Shown here in pieces: positions 21,162 through 35,803 of a stretch of 64,000 nt of DNA. Under the pieces are notes generated by a model. The model was not told the origin of the DNA. It did not search any database and worked only from the letters and a program-made list of their open reading frames with translations. The translations under genes were made by a program, and so were the position numbers. Every line of letters starts with the position of its first letter. Positions within the stretch are counted from its first letter, which is position 1. This DNA is from Lepidodermella squamata (taxonomy: Eukaryota; Gastrotricha), in contig JBLDXI010000015.1 of assembly GCA_047495785.1 (NCBI GenBank), positions 558,001 to 622,000 on the forward strand, read 5' to 3'.

Positions 21162-24100
21162 ATGAAAAGGCGTCGTTTTATCTTTGCATTCATCGGTAAG
21201 TTTGAAGATCTTAAGTTTTCTTATGGCTTAAATTTTTCACTTAGGCGTTGTCTCCTTCTTTCTGAGTTCTATCTCTGCAGAAGATGGACTCTTACAGACT
21301 CCATACCCAACTTTCCCACCTGAAAGTCTCCTAATGAATTGCAATTTCGAGACTGGAGATTGGTGTGATTTCGAATCTACCAATGGTTGGGTTCTATCAT
21401 GTGGTCCTGATTCAAACTGTTCCTCGAAAGGTCTTATCAACGATCACACAACTGGTTCACCAGATGGCCACTACTGGCTGGCGAATCTTAACGGCCCAGC
21501 TGTTGTAGCACAGCTTGCAGCTCGTTTTCGGTCTGATGTACCGGGTTGCCTCAGCTTTTGGTATTACGTTGATGGCGCTGAAGTATCTAGCCTTAAGCTC
21601 GGGCTGAGTGAGGATATTTATTGGAAAAGGGATGGGACTCAAGGTCCGCAATGGAACTACGCTGAGGTTACACTTAGCCCATCAGGGGATAGTCCTCAGG
21701 TATAACTATTTTCCATAAAATTGATAGCTAGACTTCAAATTATTATTTTAGAATCAAATGTATTACCAAGCCAACATTGGCGAGTCATTTGATGGTTTTG
21801 TTGCCATTGATGACGTGAAGCTAGCAGACACAATCTGCCCATCACGAGACCTAGAGTGCAATTTCGACGCAGATTACCGAGATTTGATAGCTCCATGTAA
21901 TGCTACTGTGAGTTCATCCACATGGAATGGACCTCCAGTCGACATGCAGTGGCAGTTTGGCCAGCGGCCTGATGGCGATCACACATGGCGAACACCGAAG
22001 GGAACTATGGCTTTTGTAACAACCAACTTGACAGAATCTACCACAACATACTTGCTATCTTTGCCGTTTAAATTGACCACAGGCGTAAAAGAATTTTGTT
22101 TGAAAGCTTGGTAAGTATAATTCATTTCCGACTCTGAAGTATATTGACCATTGATTACTCTATCAGGTATAGAAGTGATCCTGGAATTGATGGCTTTGTA
22201 CGTCTAAGTGTCAATAATCTGATTATCGAATCAATTCATCTCGACTGGTTGGGGAACACCTGGTTTTCGCAGGAATCGACTGCAACTTTAGATTGTAAGT
22301 TGTGATGAACGTCCAATTGTTGCTCTATCGATTTCTTTTGAAAAGCTGACCCAGAAAATGGTATAGTCAACATTGGATTCGAAGCAAATATTCAGTCGAT
22401 GGAGAGGCCAAATTCGTACATCCAGCTGGATGACGTGCAGATTCTCGAGCAAGCTTGTGAACAGTCAGGTATAGGATCATTCTATAGAATCGAAGTAGGC
22501 ACGAAGTAGGATCCTCGTACTAGGGGGTATATTTTCGACCCCAATTTTTTGACCAAATGGTCCCCCAATGAACCTTTGACCTTGCGAACTGGTGGTACGA
22601 TACCCCTCCCCCTTCCCCTAACCCCTTCTCCCTCCAAAACCTATGAGGTGTCTAGCCTGGACATCTCAAACTAGGGATACTATGATACCCCTTTATCGTT
22701 TAACTGCACCCAAATGCTTTTCTCCTTCTAGAAATTTGCGACTTTGAAGACGGTCATTTCTGCCCCTGGTCAAATATTCAGTACCCAAAGAAAGATTTTG
22801 ACTGGCGGCTAGGATCTGGTGCTGACAATGGCCCTATCCCTATCGACACGACGTTTGGGAAGCCTAATGGTCATTACATGTACGTAAAAATGGATCAACC
22901 TAACCTTACGCGTGGTCAGCATGCAGTTTTTGTTTCAAACAACCCGAGGCCATTTACCGAATTCGGCTGTCTCCACTTTTCATACTTTATCAAATCAAGT
23001 GGTTCCTACCTGAAAGTTAAGGCTATTCGTAAGGACGGTGATACTACTTCATGGCAGTCCCCGATCACATTTTCAAACGATACGTGGCAATCCGGCTACG
23101 TCGCTATCTATCTGGGCTTAGTAAACACGCTGGAGTGTGAAATCGGTTTCGAAGCCATTTACGATAGTTCGAGCCAAGACGATGTCATAGCCATTGATGA
23201 TTTGTTCACTCAACCTTCTCCTTTAAATCCCAAAGGATCATGTGGCGAAAATCAGGTTATGCCCTTAGACGCTAATCCCTTAGCAACTGCATCTCCCTTT
23301 TTGAGCTGTGATTTTTCCAAGAGCAACGACTATTGCCACTATAACCCGGTCAACTTTGACGGAAATTCAATGTGGTCCCTTTCGGAAGACAAGTTGGATC
23401 AATTGCAGTCGGCTAGTATTACCTATTTAGCGACAGACAAGAATTTTCAAGCTGATATCACATCACGATTTGTCGAGGGAAACGAAGGCTATCCGCTATG
23501 CGTCATTTTTAACTACGCTTTTCACGGTGTCAATCCCGGAACCTTTTCTCTTTTCTCAATCATCGGAAACGAGCAAAAGGTGTTATGGTCAAGATCCGGC
23601 TCGCAAGGCTACAGATACCAAAGGGGCCATGTGGCCATCACGAGTGAATACGGACTTGATTTCAAAGTATTTTTCAGAGTAAAAGCTCCATTCTCATTCG
23701 GAGATGTGGAACAGACCTGGTCTGGGTCACTTTCGATAAGATCTATCGAGGTTTCATCACAACATTGCCAATTATGGGATGAAACTGCATTTTGCGACTT
23801 CGAAATTGATCTTTGTAACTGGGGCTTGGATCCTTTCTCAGCTTGGAAGTGGGGCCAAGTTCAGTTATCAGGTGGCGTCGTTGCTAATGACCACTCAACT
23901 GGAACAGGACTCGGTCACGCTGTTTACACCCAAATTAAAGGATCGGGCGCTACGATGACTGATAATCTTCTACCAAACTCTCAGATTTTCGAGTCTGATA
24001 CCGACCGATGTCTTCAATTCTGGTACATTTACAAGGCCTTACAACCGTCTAAAATCGGAGCCGCGGCAGTATACGTCGACTATTCCGAAGTCTCAACTTT

Positions 24101-27100
24101 TGATACTTACAATCGGACCGAAGTCTGGGCTGTAAAAGAGTCTCTCGCTGGTAACTCATGGGAACTTGCTGTTGCCCCGATTTATCGAAAGCAGGGATTT
24201 TCCTTCGCTCGAGTTTCCTTTTCAACTCGAACTTTGCAAGGCTCAATCTCTCCATCATATTCATTCTACTTGGATGACGTTTCCTTTCTGAACTCAACTT
24301 GTCCCAATTTGGTTGAAAGCACGTTCGAAGATTCTAACTATTACACCCCAGTTAGATTAGACGAGGTTGAGTTCTTCCCTCAGCTACAATGGGTCTGGAT
24401 ATCTGCTGCTAGTCCTGACTCTTCAAAAGCCATTAACCCGCCTAGTAAGGATCACACGACTAATTCAACCTTCGGCCACTATCTTTTGGCTGATGGCTTC
24501 GAAATGCTGCTTAAAAACCAGTCGCAACTCTTAAGCCATTCCCCACAAACTGGACCTTTCGCAAATGATGGCTGTATTTCAGCCTGGTATTGGTACCAAG
24601 GATCAGCAATGACTCTGGGGCTTGAATTAACGTCTAACTCTGGTTCGCAAATCTTGAAATCCGTGGAAGTTGCTGAGCCAACAAATTCGATTTGGAAAGA
24701 GGTCAAAATTCCAGTTCCAGCCAACCTCGAATTCCGCCTTGGTCTCAGAGCTTCCATAAACCTGGGGTCCAAAGATGGAACTAGCTTCATTGCCGTTGAT
24801 GACATAGCATATTCCAACGAGGCCTGCTTCTCGGTTGAAACTACGACAACTGCTACACAAACTTCGCGAGCAACGACAACCATGCCTAGCAAGAACCTAG
24901 TCAAAGAAATGTCTTGCGATTTCGATCCTGTATTCGAAGAGCCTGATGCTAATCCGTTCTGCGAATGGCACGCTCCGAGTGACTCTCAAAATGTGAAATT
25001 CAACTTTGATGTCGCGTCAGGTCAGTTACCTTCAGGTTATGGACCAAATACGGATGTTTCAGGAAGTGGTCGTTACGCCTATTTGGAAGCACATTACGAT
25101 GTTTCGAATGACCGACTTGGCTATAGTAGGCTGATTAGTCCAAAAGTTAGGAATTTCACGGCAGGGCAAACAGTTTGCTTCACATTTTGGTATCTGATCA
25201 ACTCACCCTTTAAGCCTCAGCTCACTTTGTGGGATTCAAAGGAAGAATTCAGCTTTTGGCAGCGGCAAGGTGATTCTGGCCGTGATTGGCAGTTCGTTCA
25301 AGTTGAGTTGGAGTCGACTGATGGCACCATTGGTCTCATGTTCAAAGCCAGTTTCAGCCGTGGTAATCTAGGTGTCATAGCTTTTGACGAGCTGAAACTC
25401 TATTCAGAACCTTGCGAAGCAACTTACAACAAATGCACGTTCGATATTGAGGCCGAGTCAGATTTTTGCATTTGGAAGAAAGACCCAAGCGAGCCACGAC
25501 CTTGGGCGAAATTAAACGGCGTTTACGACGCTGTCCACCTATACAAGCCTATACTTGATGCAACATATCGAGTAGGCACAGCCCATTTTCTTACGTACGA
25601 AATTCCTGATAGGAGAGCATCGATTGGGACTATTGAAACAGATTTCCTATCCCTCCAAGCTGGTTCAGATTCAGGATGTTTCCGCGGTTTTCTTCAAGCA
25701 AAATCAGACGGCGTAGCTTCTCAGGGCTTAACGCTTTTCATGTATCTTGTACCAGAGAATGGGGATAAGCCGCAAGTTTTAATGGGATTTCAAGAGCTCA
25801 TTAGGATGAATGACTGGCAACCATTTGCTTTCGATCTAGAGCCTGAGAGCGGTGGTAGATTCAAGGTGCGAATTCAGGCCACGGCTGTTTCTTCGTATCC
25901 GAGCGTTTCTTTGGACGATCTTTCAATCGACCTCGAGAACAACTGCGAAGGCCTGTCTGGGGCAGCCTCTTGCGATTTTGAATCAGGGTTGTGTGGTTGG
26001 TGGAATACTCAATCTAATAAAGACGATAGCTGGCAGTTGCACCGAGGCCCTACACCGGCTTCTGGCACTGGCCCTAACACCGACCATACCTTAGGAACAA
26101 AACGGGGTTATTACGTCTACTTCGATTCTAGAGCTGAGTTAGTTCAACAGACCATGGGGTCGACTGGTACAGCGATTCTCCACCACGAATACCTATCGCC
26201 CCTCAGCTTCATCCAAAGCGACCTGAAGGCGTGCTTCAAGTTCTGGTATCACATGTCAGGGCTATGCACTGTCCAGAAATTTGAGTTTTTCAACGATCCT
26301 GATATTGATTCGGGCCACGAAGCTCTTTGGAAGGTCATGGGGAGCCAGGGGAATGCTTGGAAGCTTGGTCTGGTCAACGTAACCTTGAGAGACATAAGTT
26401 ACCCTATCACCTTACAATTCAAGGTCACGGCGGCGGGGGAGAAGATTCCATGTGATGTTGCGATAGACGATACAGTCCTACTCCCGGGAGATTGCAGCAA
26501 GTACCAAGAACCTATCGATCTACCTAAATTCACCTGCTCAAATGGCTACCGAGTTCCGCTGAGTTCGGTCTGTAACTTGATCGAGGAGTGCCCTAATGGC
26601 GAAGATGAGTTGGACTGTGGCTTCTCTTGTGACTTCGACGATCCGAATGAGAAATGCTCTTGGCATATTTCTGTGTCCCATAGCCAGCAATGGCAGCTGG
26701 GGAATGGTTTGAATGATTCTTCTAGCCACCTGGCACCAAAAGTCGATGCTACTACCAATTCCGACCGAGGGGGCTTTCTGTTCGATGTTCCTAACAAGTT
26801 TAGCCCTATTGACGGACCGGCTGAGGTCGTGTTGAGACTACCCCGTTCAGCAGATACATGCAACCTGTCTTACTACTTTGTTGCCTCGGGGTCCGATGCA
26901 TTATTCGGTCAGTCAAGCTTATTCGACTTCATCTCCAGAATGATATTTTTAATTTCGTAGAAATGGAGGTGTCGATCCGAAATGGGGCAAGTAAAATCGA
27001 TTTGTACCGGACGCAGACTGAAACTGGCCCTAATCAATGGGTATCAGTAAGCGTTGATCTCGGCCACATTGAGGAGGAGAGCCAAGTAAAGCTTTGAGCT

Positions 27101-30100
27101 AAAACCCCTCTATCATTATTTCTTGCTTTAAGGTGGTGATTGGAGGCATCAAGTTCTTGAAAGATCGAAATGTCCTGGCTTTAGATGGCCTAAAGCTATC
27201 GGATTGCGAATTCCCGAAGCAAACTATCGGACCATGCCATGCCAATGAATTCCGATGCGTGAATACAGCAGCTTGTATTCCTGAAGACCTTGTCTGCGAC
27301 GGTAAAGAAAGTTCCTGTTCTCTATTTTCTGAAAGAACCTGTCCATTTTCTTAGTTGTGGATCATTGTGGTGACGGAAGCGATGAAGCGGATTGCGGTAA
27401 GTACTTATAATCATTCCGACTTTCCTATAAATTTAACGCATAACTCAGAAAATCATCCATTCTACTGCGATTTTGAGAGTGGAGATTGCGGAATAAAGAC
27501 TGAATATATTCCGACTTTCGCTGATAAAAGCTTTCAAGTTAAATCCAGTCAAATCGCGAGCTCCTACGGTAAGTCCCAGCTACATCATTGTTTCAGCCTT
27601 TATTTCGCCCCCACGGATAGTTCCACAACGAGATCACACGACTGGACTTAGTTTTGGTGAGTGATTTTTTAAAATGTACCTGTCTGTCTCATAATTTCAA
27701 TTTTAGGTCACAGTTTTGTGGCTAGTGACCCGGACAATTGCGGCCTCATAACGTGCCCTGATTCACCTCATTCATTCTATTACAACATGAAATTTACCCT
27801 TAATAAGTTGTTTCTACTCAAGTCTCGTGGATCAACTGACTGTAACGTGAGTTAACACTAATGCATTCTATGCTTTCTCTGATATTCACATCACTGATTT
27901 TCAGCTCCGATTTTACTACAACGTTAAAAATAACAAAGGGAAGTTAACTCCATCGTCTGAGCCCATCATCGGCATTACCTTTTCCGCTTACTCTTCATCC
28001 TGGGGGTCTTTGTTGTTTGGAGCAGGGGCGCCAAACGAGAAATGGATTAAAGCCGACGTTCCGATTCGGTCTACCGCAGTAACCGACCTGAGCGAATACC
28101 CCTTCAGCTTGGAATTTTCGGCAATGAACCCCAATTTTTACGTGGCTGTGGACGACATATCTATGTCGAAGGGATGCGTTGCTTTGGAGACGGAAAATTG
28201 CGATCTTTCGACAAACTACTACCCCTGTGACCCAAAAGACGGCAAATACAAATGCATTCCTTACCTTTACCAGCAAGATTTCATCATCGATTGGTAAGCT
28301 TTTTCCAGAAATCCTGTAACTTAGTTTACGAAGAACTCTTTCAAGCCCATGGGTCGACGATGAGCCGTTTTTCTGTACCTACGAGAAGAGGAGCGGCATT
28401 GACGATTGTAATTTCTTTTGGGACTTCGATCCGGTAAACGGGCCATTCAAACCAGGCCTTGTCTCTCAAGTTCCTAACTCGCTCGAGCCAAGCACTGATG
28501 GTCCACCTAGTCTTAATCCCAAGGGGGCCTACCTCAAGGCAGATATTGACTTAGCTAAGAATCATAGACTAGATGTAACATCGAAGTACCTTCACAATAT
28601 TCCAACACGTTGTTCAATTCGATTCGCCGTTTATTTCCAGAGCTACATTTACAACGAGATGGAAATTGAAGTTTACTACAAAAAGCAAAGGGTTGGTCTT
28701 CAAAGAGTAGGTTCGAGTAAGTCATGGCTCACAGCTGGACCATTTGGCATCAATCCAACCGATGAAACCCTCGATGACGCAGAGATAACCCTAACTTTCC
28801 TTTTGGGCGATGGAAATTTTCAACCTAGCAAAGCTCATTTCGGTTTAGATAACATATTCTTCGACGAAAATTGCAATACGAATCGCCAACTGCCGGATGT
28901 TGATTGTGACTTTGATCAGGGGAAGCTTTGCAACTGGAAATCATCACCCCCAATATTCGTCAATAAGCAGTTAGGATTAGACTGGCATTTCACGACCGGG
29001 TCTGATGCGAAAACTAACGGGGGGCCCAGAGTGGACTTCAGCGGGAAGGGGCAGTATATAATGATGTCCGATCACCTCACTTTGAGTTTGGTCGGTAGTC
29101 GAGGGGGGTATGTTGAGTTGTCTAGCAACGTCTTCAACGCTACTAGTTTACCTGAACCGTCTTGTTTAAACTTCGCTTACAGTATAGACGGCCCGATACC
29201 ACCGAAATTAGGTTTCATCCTATATGAAGACCAAAGTGAGACTGAGTTGTTTATCCGCGTGCAGCCTCAAGGTAACCAATGGTATACGGGAACAATAGAT
29301 CTCCAAGCTATGAAAACCACTCGGAACTTTCAGTTCCTTTTCTACGCCTATCTAAATGGGGGTAGTGCGACTGATGGCTACGTAGCTTTGGATGAAATTA
29401 AGCTCAGAAGAGGGGTTTGTCCGAATATAGGTCAAATCTGCGACTTTGAACAAAATCTTTGCTCATGGACCTCCCCGGCAGACTATGACATTGAATTCAC
29501 AAGAACTAATGCTGCGGCTCATGACGGCGGGAAAACCGGGCCCAAGCTAGACCACACCACGGGGACTAGCTTCGGACATTTCGTAAAGATCGAAGGGGAT
29601 AATTCGTTACAAGGCCAGATTGCTGGCCTCAGAAGCCAGACGTTATCACCACTTATTGAGTTTGAAAGCCGGTGTCTTAAATTTTGGTATCATATGTATG
29701 GCTCAGGGATTGGTCAACTCAGTGTTAATGTCTCCCCATCAAAAAATCGTAGGCTCATGTGGTCTAGATCTGGCAACCATGGGGACCACTGGTGGAAAGG
29801 AACTCTCCAAATCAACAGGGAGGATCTCATCCAGCCAGATTCATCTTTTTCTGTCACTTTCGAGGCAGTGATAGGGGAGAATCAATTAAGCGATATTGCC
29901 CTAGACGACATTCATTTTTCCGAAAAGGAATGCGGTCCTATTGCGACTTGCTCCTTCGAAAAGGATACATGCGGCTTTTGGGGCATGCCCGAGATCGTGG
30001 GGTCCCACTTCTGGGTACGAAACAATGGCGAAACCCCCGGGCAAATTTCGGGGCCCAAATTTGATCATACTTACGGAAACTCATCCGGGTTTTACATGTA

Positions 30101-33100
30101 CGTCGATAGCACAAAGGCTGGAGATGTTCAGGTTATTCAGCCCTTCTACGCCTATTTAGCCAGCGAGATAATAGAGGGTTCTCCCGCGGGGCATTGTCTG
30201 AGCTTCTATTACTTCTTGGATGGGGCTTACATTCCTCAACTGGAGGTGAAAATCATGTCTCAAACAAGTAATTGGACTTTAGGAGAAACAAATTGGGCCA
30301 TTCCTGCCTTACGAACAGAAGAATGGGTTTTGGGACAGGTTAGTCTATTCATAGACTCGGACTACGCCTTTGTCTTCGAAGCACATTTTGCAACACCAAA
30401 TGCTGTAAATTTCGGCGATGTTTCTTTGGATGATGTGGTTCTATCTCAAGATGGACCTTGCCAGGGAGATTCTGCGCCGACTACAACACTTGCTTCCACG
30501 ACTTTATCTCCCGAGAGAATGTTCATGCCATGCGGATTTGAAGTTGACCGATGCGTCTGGGCTGTTCGAGATAGTGATCGAAACAATCTAGATTGGAAGC
30601 GGTCTTCAGGCGACTATCCTCTACAAAAAGACGCCGCCCCTTACGACCATACTAAGAGGGATGGAAGTGGTCATTATGTGAGTTACTCAAAATGCCTCAA
30701 AGTTCCTATATTATTTTGATTTTAGATGGCTAGCGTGACAACTAACACTAAAGTCGATAGTCTCATTCAGTCTACATTGCTGAGCCCGTTTTTCGAAACA
30801 AAACGAATTCATTGTACGATCAAGCTTTACATCTACTCCTCTCCAGAGATGAAAGACGATCAACAACTAAATATAGGATACCAAGTCCCATCTCGACCTA
30901 CAGATTCGCTTTGGTTCCAAAATGGGCCTCTCAATAAAAGCATCTGGGAACCTGTTATCATCGAAATCGGAGATACCTCTTCCAACCCGTTCCAGTTCTA
31001 CATAACCCATACGAGCAGGTTTAGTTTCAGGGAAACCAAGAAGGGGTTCGTAGCGATAGATGATATCAGCTACCTGGACTGCAAAAATCCTAGTCCAAGC
31101 CCGGCTCCCTGCGATGAAATAAATCAATTTCAATGCAGAAATCGGGTTTGCATTGATTTGTCTCGAACCTGCGATTTGACCGATGATTGCGGCGATGGCA
31201 GTGACGAAGATCGAGCTACTGTCTGTAGACATATCATCCTAATCAACCTAGAAGATGATCGAACCACGGAATGGATCACTAATGTTCAACCTGGTGATGG
31301 AGCTGATGTTGCTTGGGTCTTGAAGCAGGGTAGATCGGACTCTTTCCTAACCGGCCCGCAATTCGACCACACTTACGCGAATCAGTATGGCCACTACTAC
31401 GTCGCCCCTTTTGATGACAGTAAGGCCTATTCCAAGGCGAGACTGATCTTACCAATCTTATCAGCTGAAAATTCGGACCCTCGGTATTGCCAAGTTCGCT
31501 TCTATGTGTACATGTTTGGGTTTGATGTTGGTGTGCTGGAAGCCTCTTATCGAACAACGTCAAATGGGCCACTGACCAGTTTATGGCGATCATCTGGGAG
31601 CGTTGGCAGGTATTGGAAAAGAGTCTCTCTCGACCTATCTGGCATTCTAAACTCAATCCAAACGAATTTCGAGATCGTTATTGAGGCGACGCATGTCAAG
31701 GGGAATAACGGCTACATAGCTGTAGATGACTTTTCTATGACCGATGGTTGCGTTCGAGCTTCGGAAGATGAGCTCCCCGAATATACAACTCCCACCCCGG
31801 AGCCTTGTGATCATGACCCTAATCTATTCAAGTGCTTCAAATCCCCTCCTTTGACCTGTATCGAACAGAGATTTGTCTGTAACTTCGTATCAGACTGTCC
31901 ATACGGTGAAGATGAAGAACCACCAAGCTGCGTCCGTCAATCAACCGATTTCACTTTAGGCATGTTGAACTTGGAAGGCTGGGTCGATGCGTCTGCATCG
32001 AAATTTGAGTGGCAAGTTGTCAATTCCTTGAATCCTCCCATGGTTTGCAATTCTTACTGCTCAAAATCTGACTTCGATGGTCTAAACTACTACGCCACCG
32101 CTATTGGAATATCCAATGTTCCATCAAATTCAATTGCTAATTTGACTTTGCTGAAACCGATATCAGCCTCAGGTCCTAGCTGTGTTCTCGAGTTCGCCTA
32201 TCAAAACAAAATCGAACTCCACATTGTCGGAGATGGCCATCGGCAAATGATATGGAGAAATATGGAATATACAGACGCTTCAAAGTGGGAAAAAGCAGCA
32301 GTTCCGTTAGGAATTCAAATTTCGCCATTCAGCCTGGAATTCACGACTTTGAATTCTGTTAATCGATTTGCAAGTCTTGACGCGATCAACTTCACAAACT
32401 GCGGCCAACTTGAGCCGAAAGATTCTTGCGATTCATCTAAAGAATTTCGATGCCCGAAAGAAGGCTTTTGCTTAGATATGAACTTCCTATGTGACTTTGG
32501 AGATCATTGTGGTGATGGGTTACCAAGCGATGTTACTTCATCTTCAGATGAGAGGAAAGAGCTTTGTCAGTCAAACTATCCAGCTAGGTGTTCCTTTGAT
32601 GAGCCAGCAATCGATTGCTTTGAATGGACAATCGACCCTCTCAGTCAAGCCTACTGGCGTGTGGAGGAGGCTAGAAGAACTCTACTCGGCCCTTTCAATG
32701 ATCACACGACAAAGACTACACTAGGCCATATTCTAGCTTTGAATTATCAATCGATCAGAGTTGAGCCATCGAAGGCTATGTTCAAAACCTCGAACAGAGT
32801 GATTGTCCCGTCAGAAATTAGCGACTGTCGTCTAAGATTCTGGCTCTTCTATTCCGTTAAGGTGGAGCAAGGGTTCTCAGTGAAGATTCGAACATCTCAG
32901 AATCCTTTGATGGAAACCACTTTGCGATCTGACTTCGAGCCTTTAGGAGAGGCTTGGTTACGTTACGAAGTTCCGATCAGGCCTCCTAAGTTCGGGGAAC
33001 CTTTTGAGATATTTTTCGAGGCTGCCTTAGCTCGGCCATCCTCAACTAACCCGGTGATTGCCGTCGACGATATCTCACTAACACCTGATTGCCTTTTAAC

Positions 33101-35100
33101 TGATCGGCAATTACCAGGATTCGAAGCTGCGACTACGACAACACACGCCCCTCAATGTGATTCAATCCCAGGGACATACCAGTGTCTGATTTCAGGAAAA
33201 TGCTACTCCCTCGCTCAGCATTGTAACTTTGTCCAAGACTGCGGTCCTGATGACAACTCAGACGAGTTGGGATGTACGGCTGGTTGTGACTTTGATCTTG
33301 GCCCGAATGATTTGTGCAATTGGCGAAATTCTAGCGTTAATGACGAGCCTTTCTATTGGTTGGATAAAGGTCCTGAGAGTAACCCGTCCCTACCCCCAAA
33401 AGATGCAACAGGTGGCGGGTACTTACACACCCTACTCAAGCGCAGCAACGACCGAGCTACCTTGCAGTCTAACTTGTTCCAGCATGTTTCGCCGAGTTGC
33501 AAAATCAGCTTCTTCTACTTTGCCGTTAGTATAACAGGGTCAGGAATTCCATCAAAGTTGACTGTATCTATCAAGCTATCGTCCGGATTGAAAAATGCTA
33601 TTTTCTCAGTAACTGCGTCTCCTCCGGTTTCTGATAGAGGCTGGAAATACGTTCAAGTTCCCCTTTACCCAAAGGATAGCTTTGAAGTCATTTTTGAGGC
33701 TACTCGAGGTTCCGAGACCTACGGTGATGTAGCAATAGATGGAATCAAATTTGTCGACTGCGCCTCGGAAATTCCAGCCGTGGTTTGTCCGTCTAAAACT
33801 GATTTCCTATGCTCTGATGGATCTAAATGCATCAATGACTATCAATTGTGCGATTTCACTGCTGACTGTCGAGATGGAAGTGACGAGGACCTGGTGCTAT
33901 GCCAATCCAAACGCAGCAGGGGGTCTTGCACGTTCGAAGATGCAAACAACTGGGAAAATTCTTGCTTCTGGAATTCTTTCATCGAAAATACAGATACAGC
34001 GAAATGGCTAGTTTCCCAAGCCTCCTTATTCAGCATTAATAATGGTCCAAGGTCCGATCATACGCTGGCATCTTCCTCTGGCCATTTCGCATTTGTTGAC
34101 ACGTCAAAAGTCGACGATTTCTCAAATTTTGAAACAGCTTCCTTGGAATCGAGAACCGTCTATCCGGCGAATGAAAATGGGACTTGTTCATTCAGGTTCT
34201 ACTACTACCTTTACAGAGCTAAATCTAGCAGGGGGTCTGGAATCTTGACGATTTCCACTACTGGGGTTGAAACTTTGAAAATAGAAACGCATCTGAAAAT
34301 TTCGATGTTGAGCGTAAACCCTGGTTCAAACTCGGGTACCGGTAGGCCGGAATTGTGGCAGCATGGATTGGCCAGAATTGCTCGATCAGAGCCTTTCAAG
34401 ATATTGGTGATCACGGAATTTGATGATAACCCTCTATCGATCTTCGCCATCGATGACATAAGCTTATCAGAGGGATGCAGAACAGGTTCGTATGAGCCTG
34501 TAGCTGCCTGCCCTGGAAAGGACCTATTTTGCGAGTCTGACCGAACTTGCATTCCAAATTCGTGGCTTTGTGATTCCTTCTGCGATTGTCCACCAATGAA
34601 TGCGTCGGCGCAATGCTTGGATGAGATGAATTGTGAATACCCAAGTACAAAGCCCGAGGAAGAAACTACAACGCTATCTCCGGTTAAAACCAGCCCCTCC
34701 ACATCAGCTGCTCGCTCGACTGAAATCGTGATAACGTCAACCCAAATTGATGAAAAAGAAGATTCAGGGACTGACAATACAATCTATTTGATTATAGGCG
34801 CTTCAGTCGGCGGTGGAGCGATACTACTTGTTGGGGCTGTGTTTGGTGTGATAGCAATCATCCGCAAAAAGTAAGTAGGGCAGTTTTCGAGAAAGTAGTG
34901 ATTTATTTATTTTATTTTTATTTTATTATCTCTAGGAAATCAGCCCACAATACAATTTTAACAGGCACTGAGTATCTCGTTGATTCTGATGAATTTACTG
35001 CGAGCTTCGTAAGTTTGCTATAATTTTCGAGTCACCGGCTTCATAATTTTTAATATTTCAGGATGAAATCGCGTCTAACATAAATATCACACATCACTGA
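21162..35100 (+). CDS. Giant MAM/LDL-receptor-A type I membrane protein
   Basis: Seventeen exons, all phases consistent: 21162-21195, 21245-21699, 21752-22110, 22167-22294, 22346-22468, 22732-26907, 26961-27085, 27133-27301, 27355-27396, 27449-27568, 27597-27656, 27707-27846, 27905-28293, 28346-30677, 30726-34870, 34936-35008, 35062-35100; about 4,302 residues. Signal peptide (MKRRRFIFAFIGVVSFFL), then about 21 MAM-like units recognised by starts such as CNFETGDWCDFE, CDFESGLCGWW and CDFEQNLCSW, by DHTTG, and by the ends with AIDDI/ALDDI. From 26.5 kb on they are mixed with about ten LDLa units (for example CDLTDDCGDGSDED and CDFTADCRDGSDED, whose acidic Ca-binding residues are kept). Ser/Thr-rich linkers occur at 24.83 and 30.48 kb and before the membrane helix (IYLIIGASVGGGAILLVG). 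The 39-residue tail contains GTEYLVDSDEF. The architecture resembles MAM/LDLa proteins of gut and apical surfaces; a receptor or adhesion role is inferred. AATAAA at 35233-35238. Confidence 0.85.
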
Positions 35101-35803
35101 CCTTGAATGATCAGGCTTTCAGAGTGTAAACTGCGATAAATATATCAGTGATACTGTTTGAATGGTGGATTTATTATTTATAATTTATATCATGACAATG
35201 AATTCACAGCAAGGAATGAGCATTCGCTTTCAAATAAACCAAAAATTACTAGCTGATTCTGGCTTTCGTTTTTCGCGTCTGAAAGCGCATACAATCACTG
35301 ATCATATAGACTTGAAACGCTAGAATTGTCCTTAATCATAGCCTTAATGCCGAAGTTATGGCTGTGGTTCAATCCTTCTCAAGACCAGTCAGTGATCAGT
35401 AACTGATTTTGCTTGGTCGAAGTAGGCCCTCTACATGCATCCAAGCTAGATCGTGTTCCATAGCTCATAGATACCTTCTGGAATACTCGGAAATAGCTTT
35501 CGAAATCAGTAATGTAGAACTGAATCAGCGACGGGTGAGAACAATGGCTGTTGTCAAGGAACATGCTTTCACAACAAATCGTAATGGTAGTGGCTAATTT
35601 CAGATTCTGTCGCTTTTTGCAGCTTTTAGGCGTTTTTTAATGGCGTGCTGTCCTCATCGCATTTGAAATTGAATGACGAATTCGCATCCCTGTTAATGGC
35701 GTGTAAATGCATAATTAATGGTTGACAGATGGCGAGCAAAGCTTTGCATTTAACCTGTTTTCATCATTTGCAACGCGTAAATTCCTGTTACATAGGCATA
35801 GAG
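35101..35803. other. Intergenic region
   Basis: 3' UTR of the MAM gene with AATAAA (35233-35238), then upstream sequence of the ion-channel gene. No other gene recognised. Confidence 0.5.

Noticed and set aside
34211-34777. 188-codon minus-strand open frame inside the MAM gene
   Set aside because: Antisense of well supported MAM/LDLa coding sequence; composition and lack of any domain mark it as a shadow.
34936-35100. Possibility that the MAM gene ends at the stop just after the membrane helix (near 34,874)
   Set aside because: The stop falls in an intron with good GTAAGT and CTCTAG borders. The two following small exons keep the frame and end in a clean stop.
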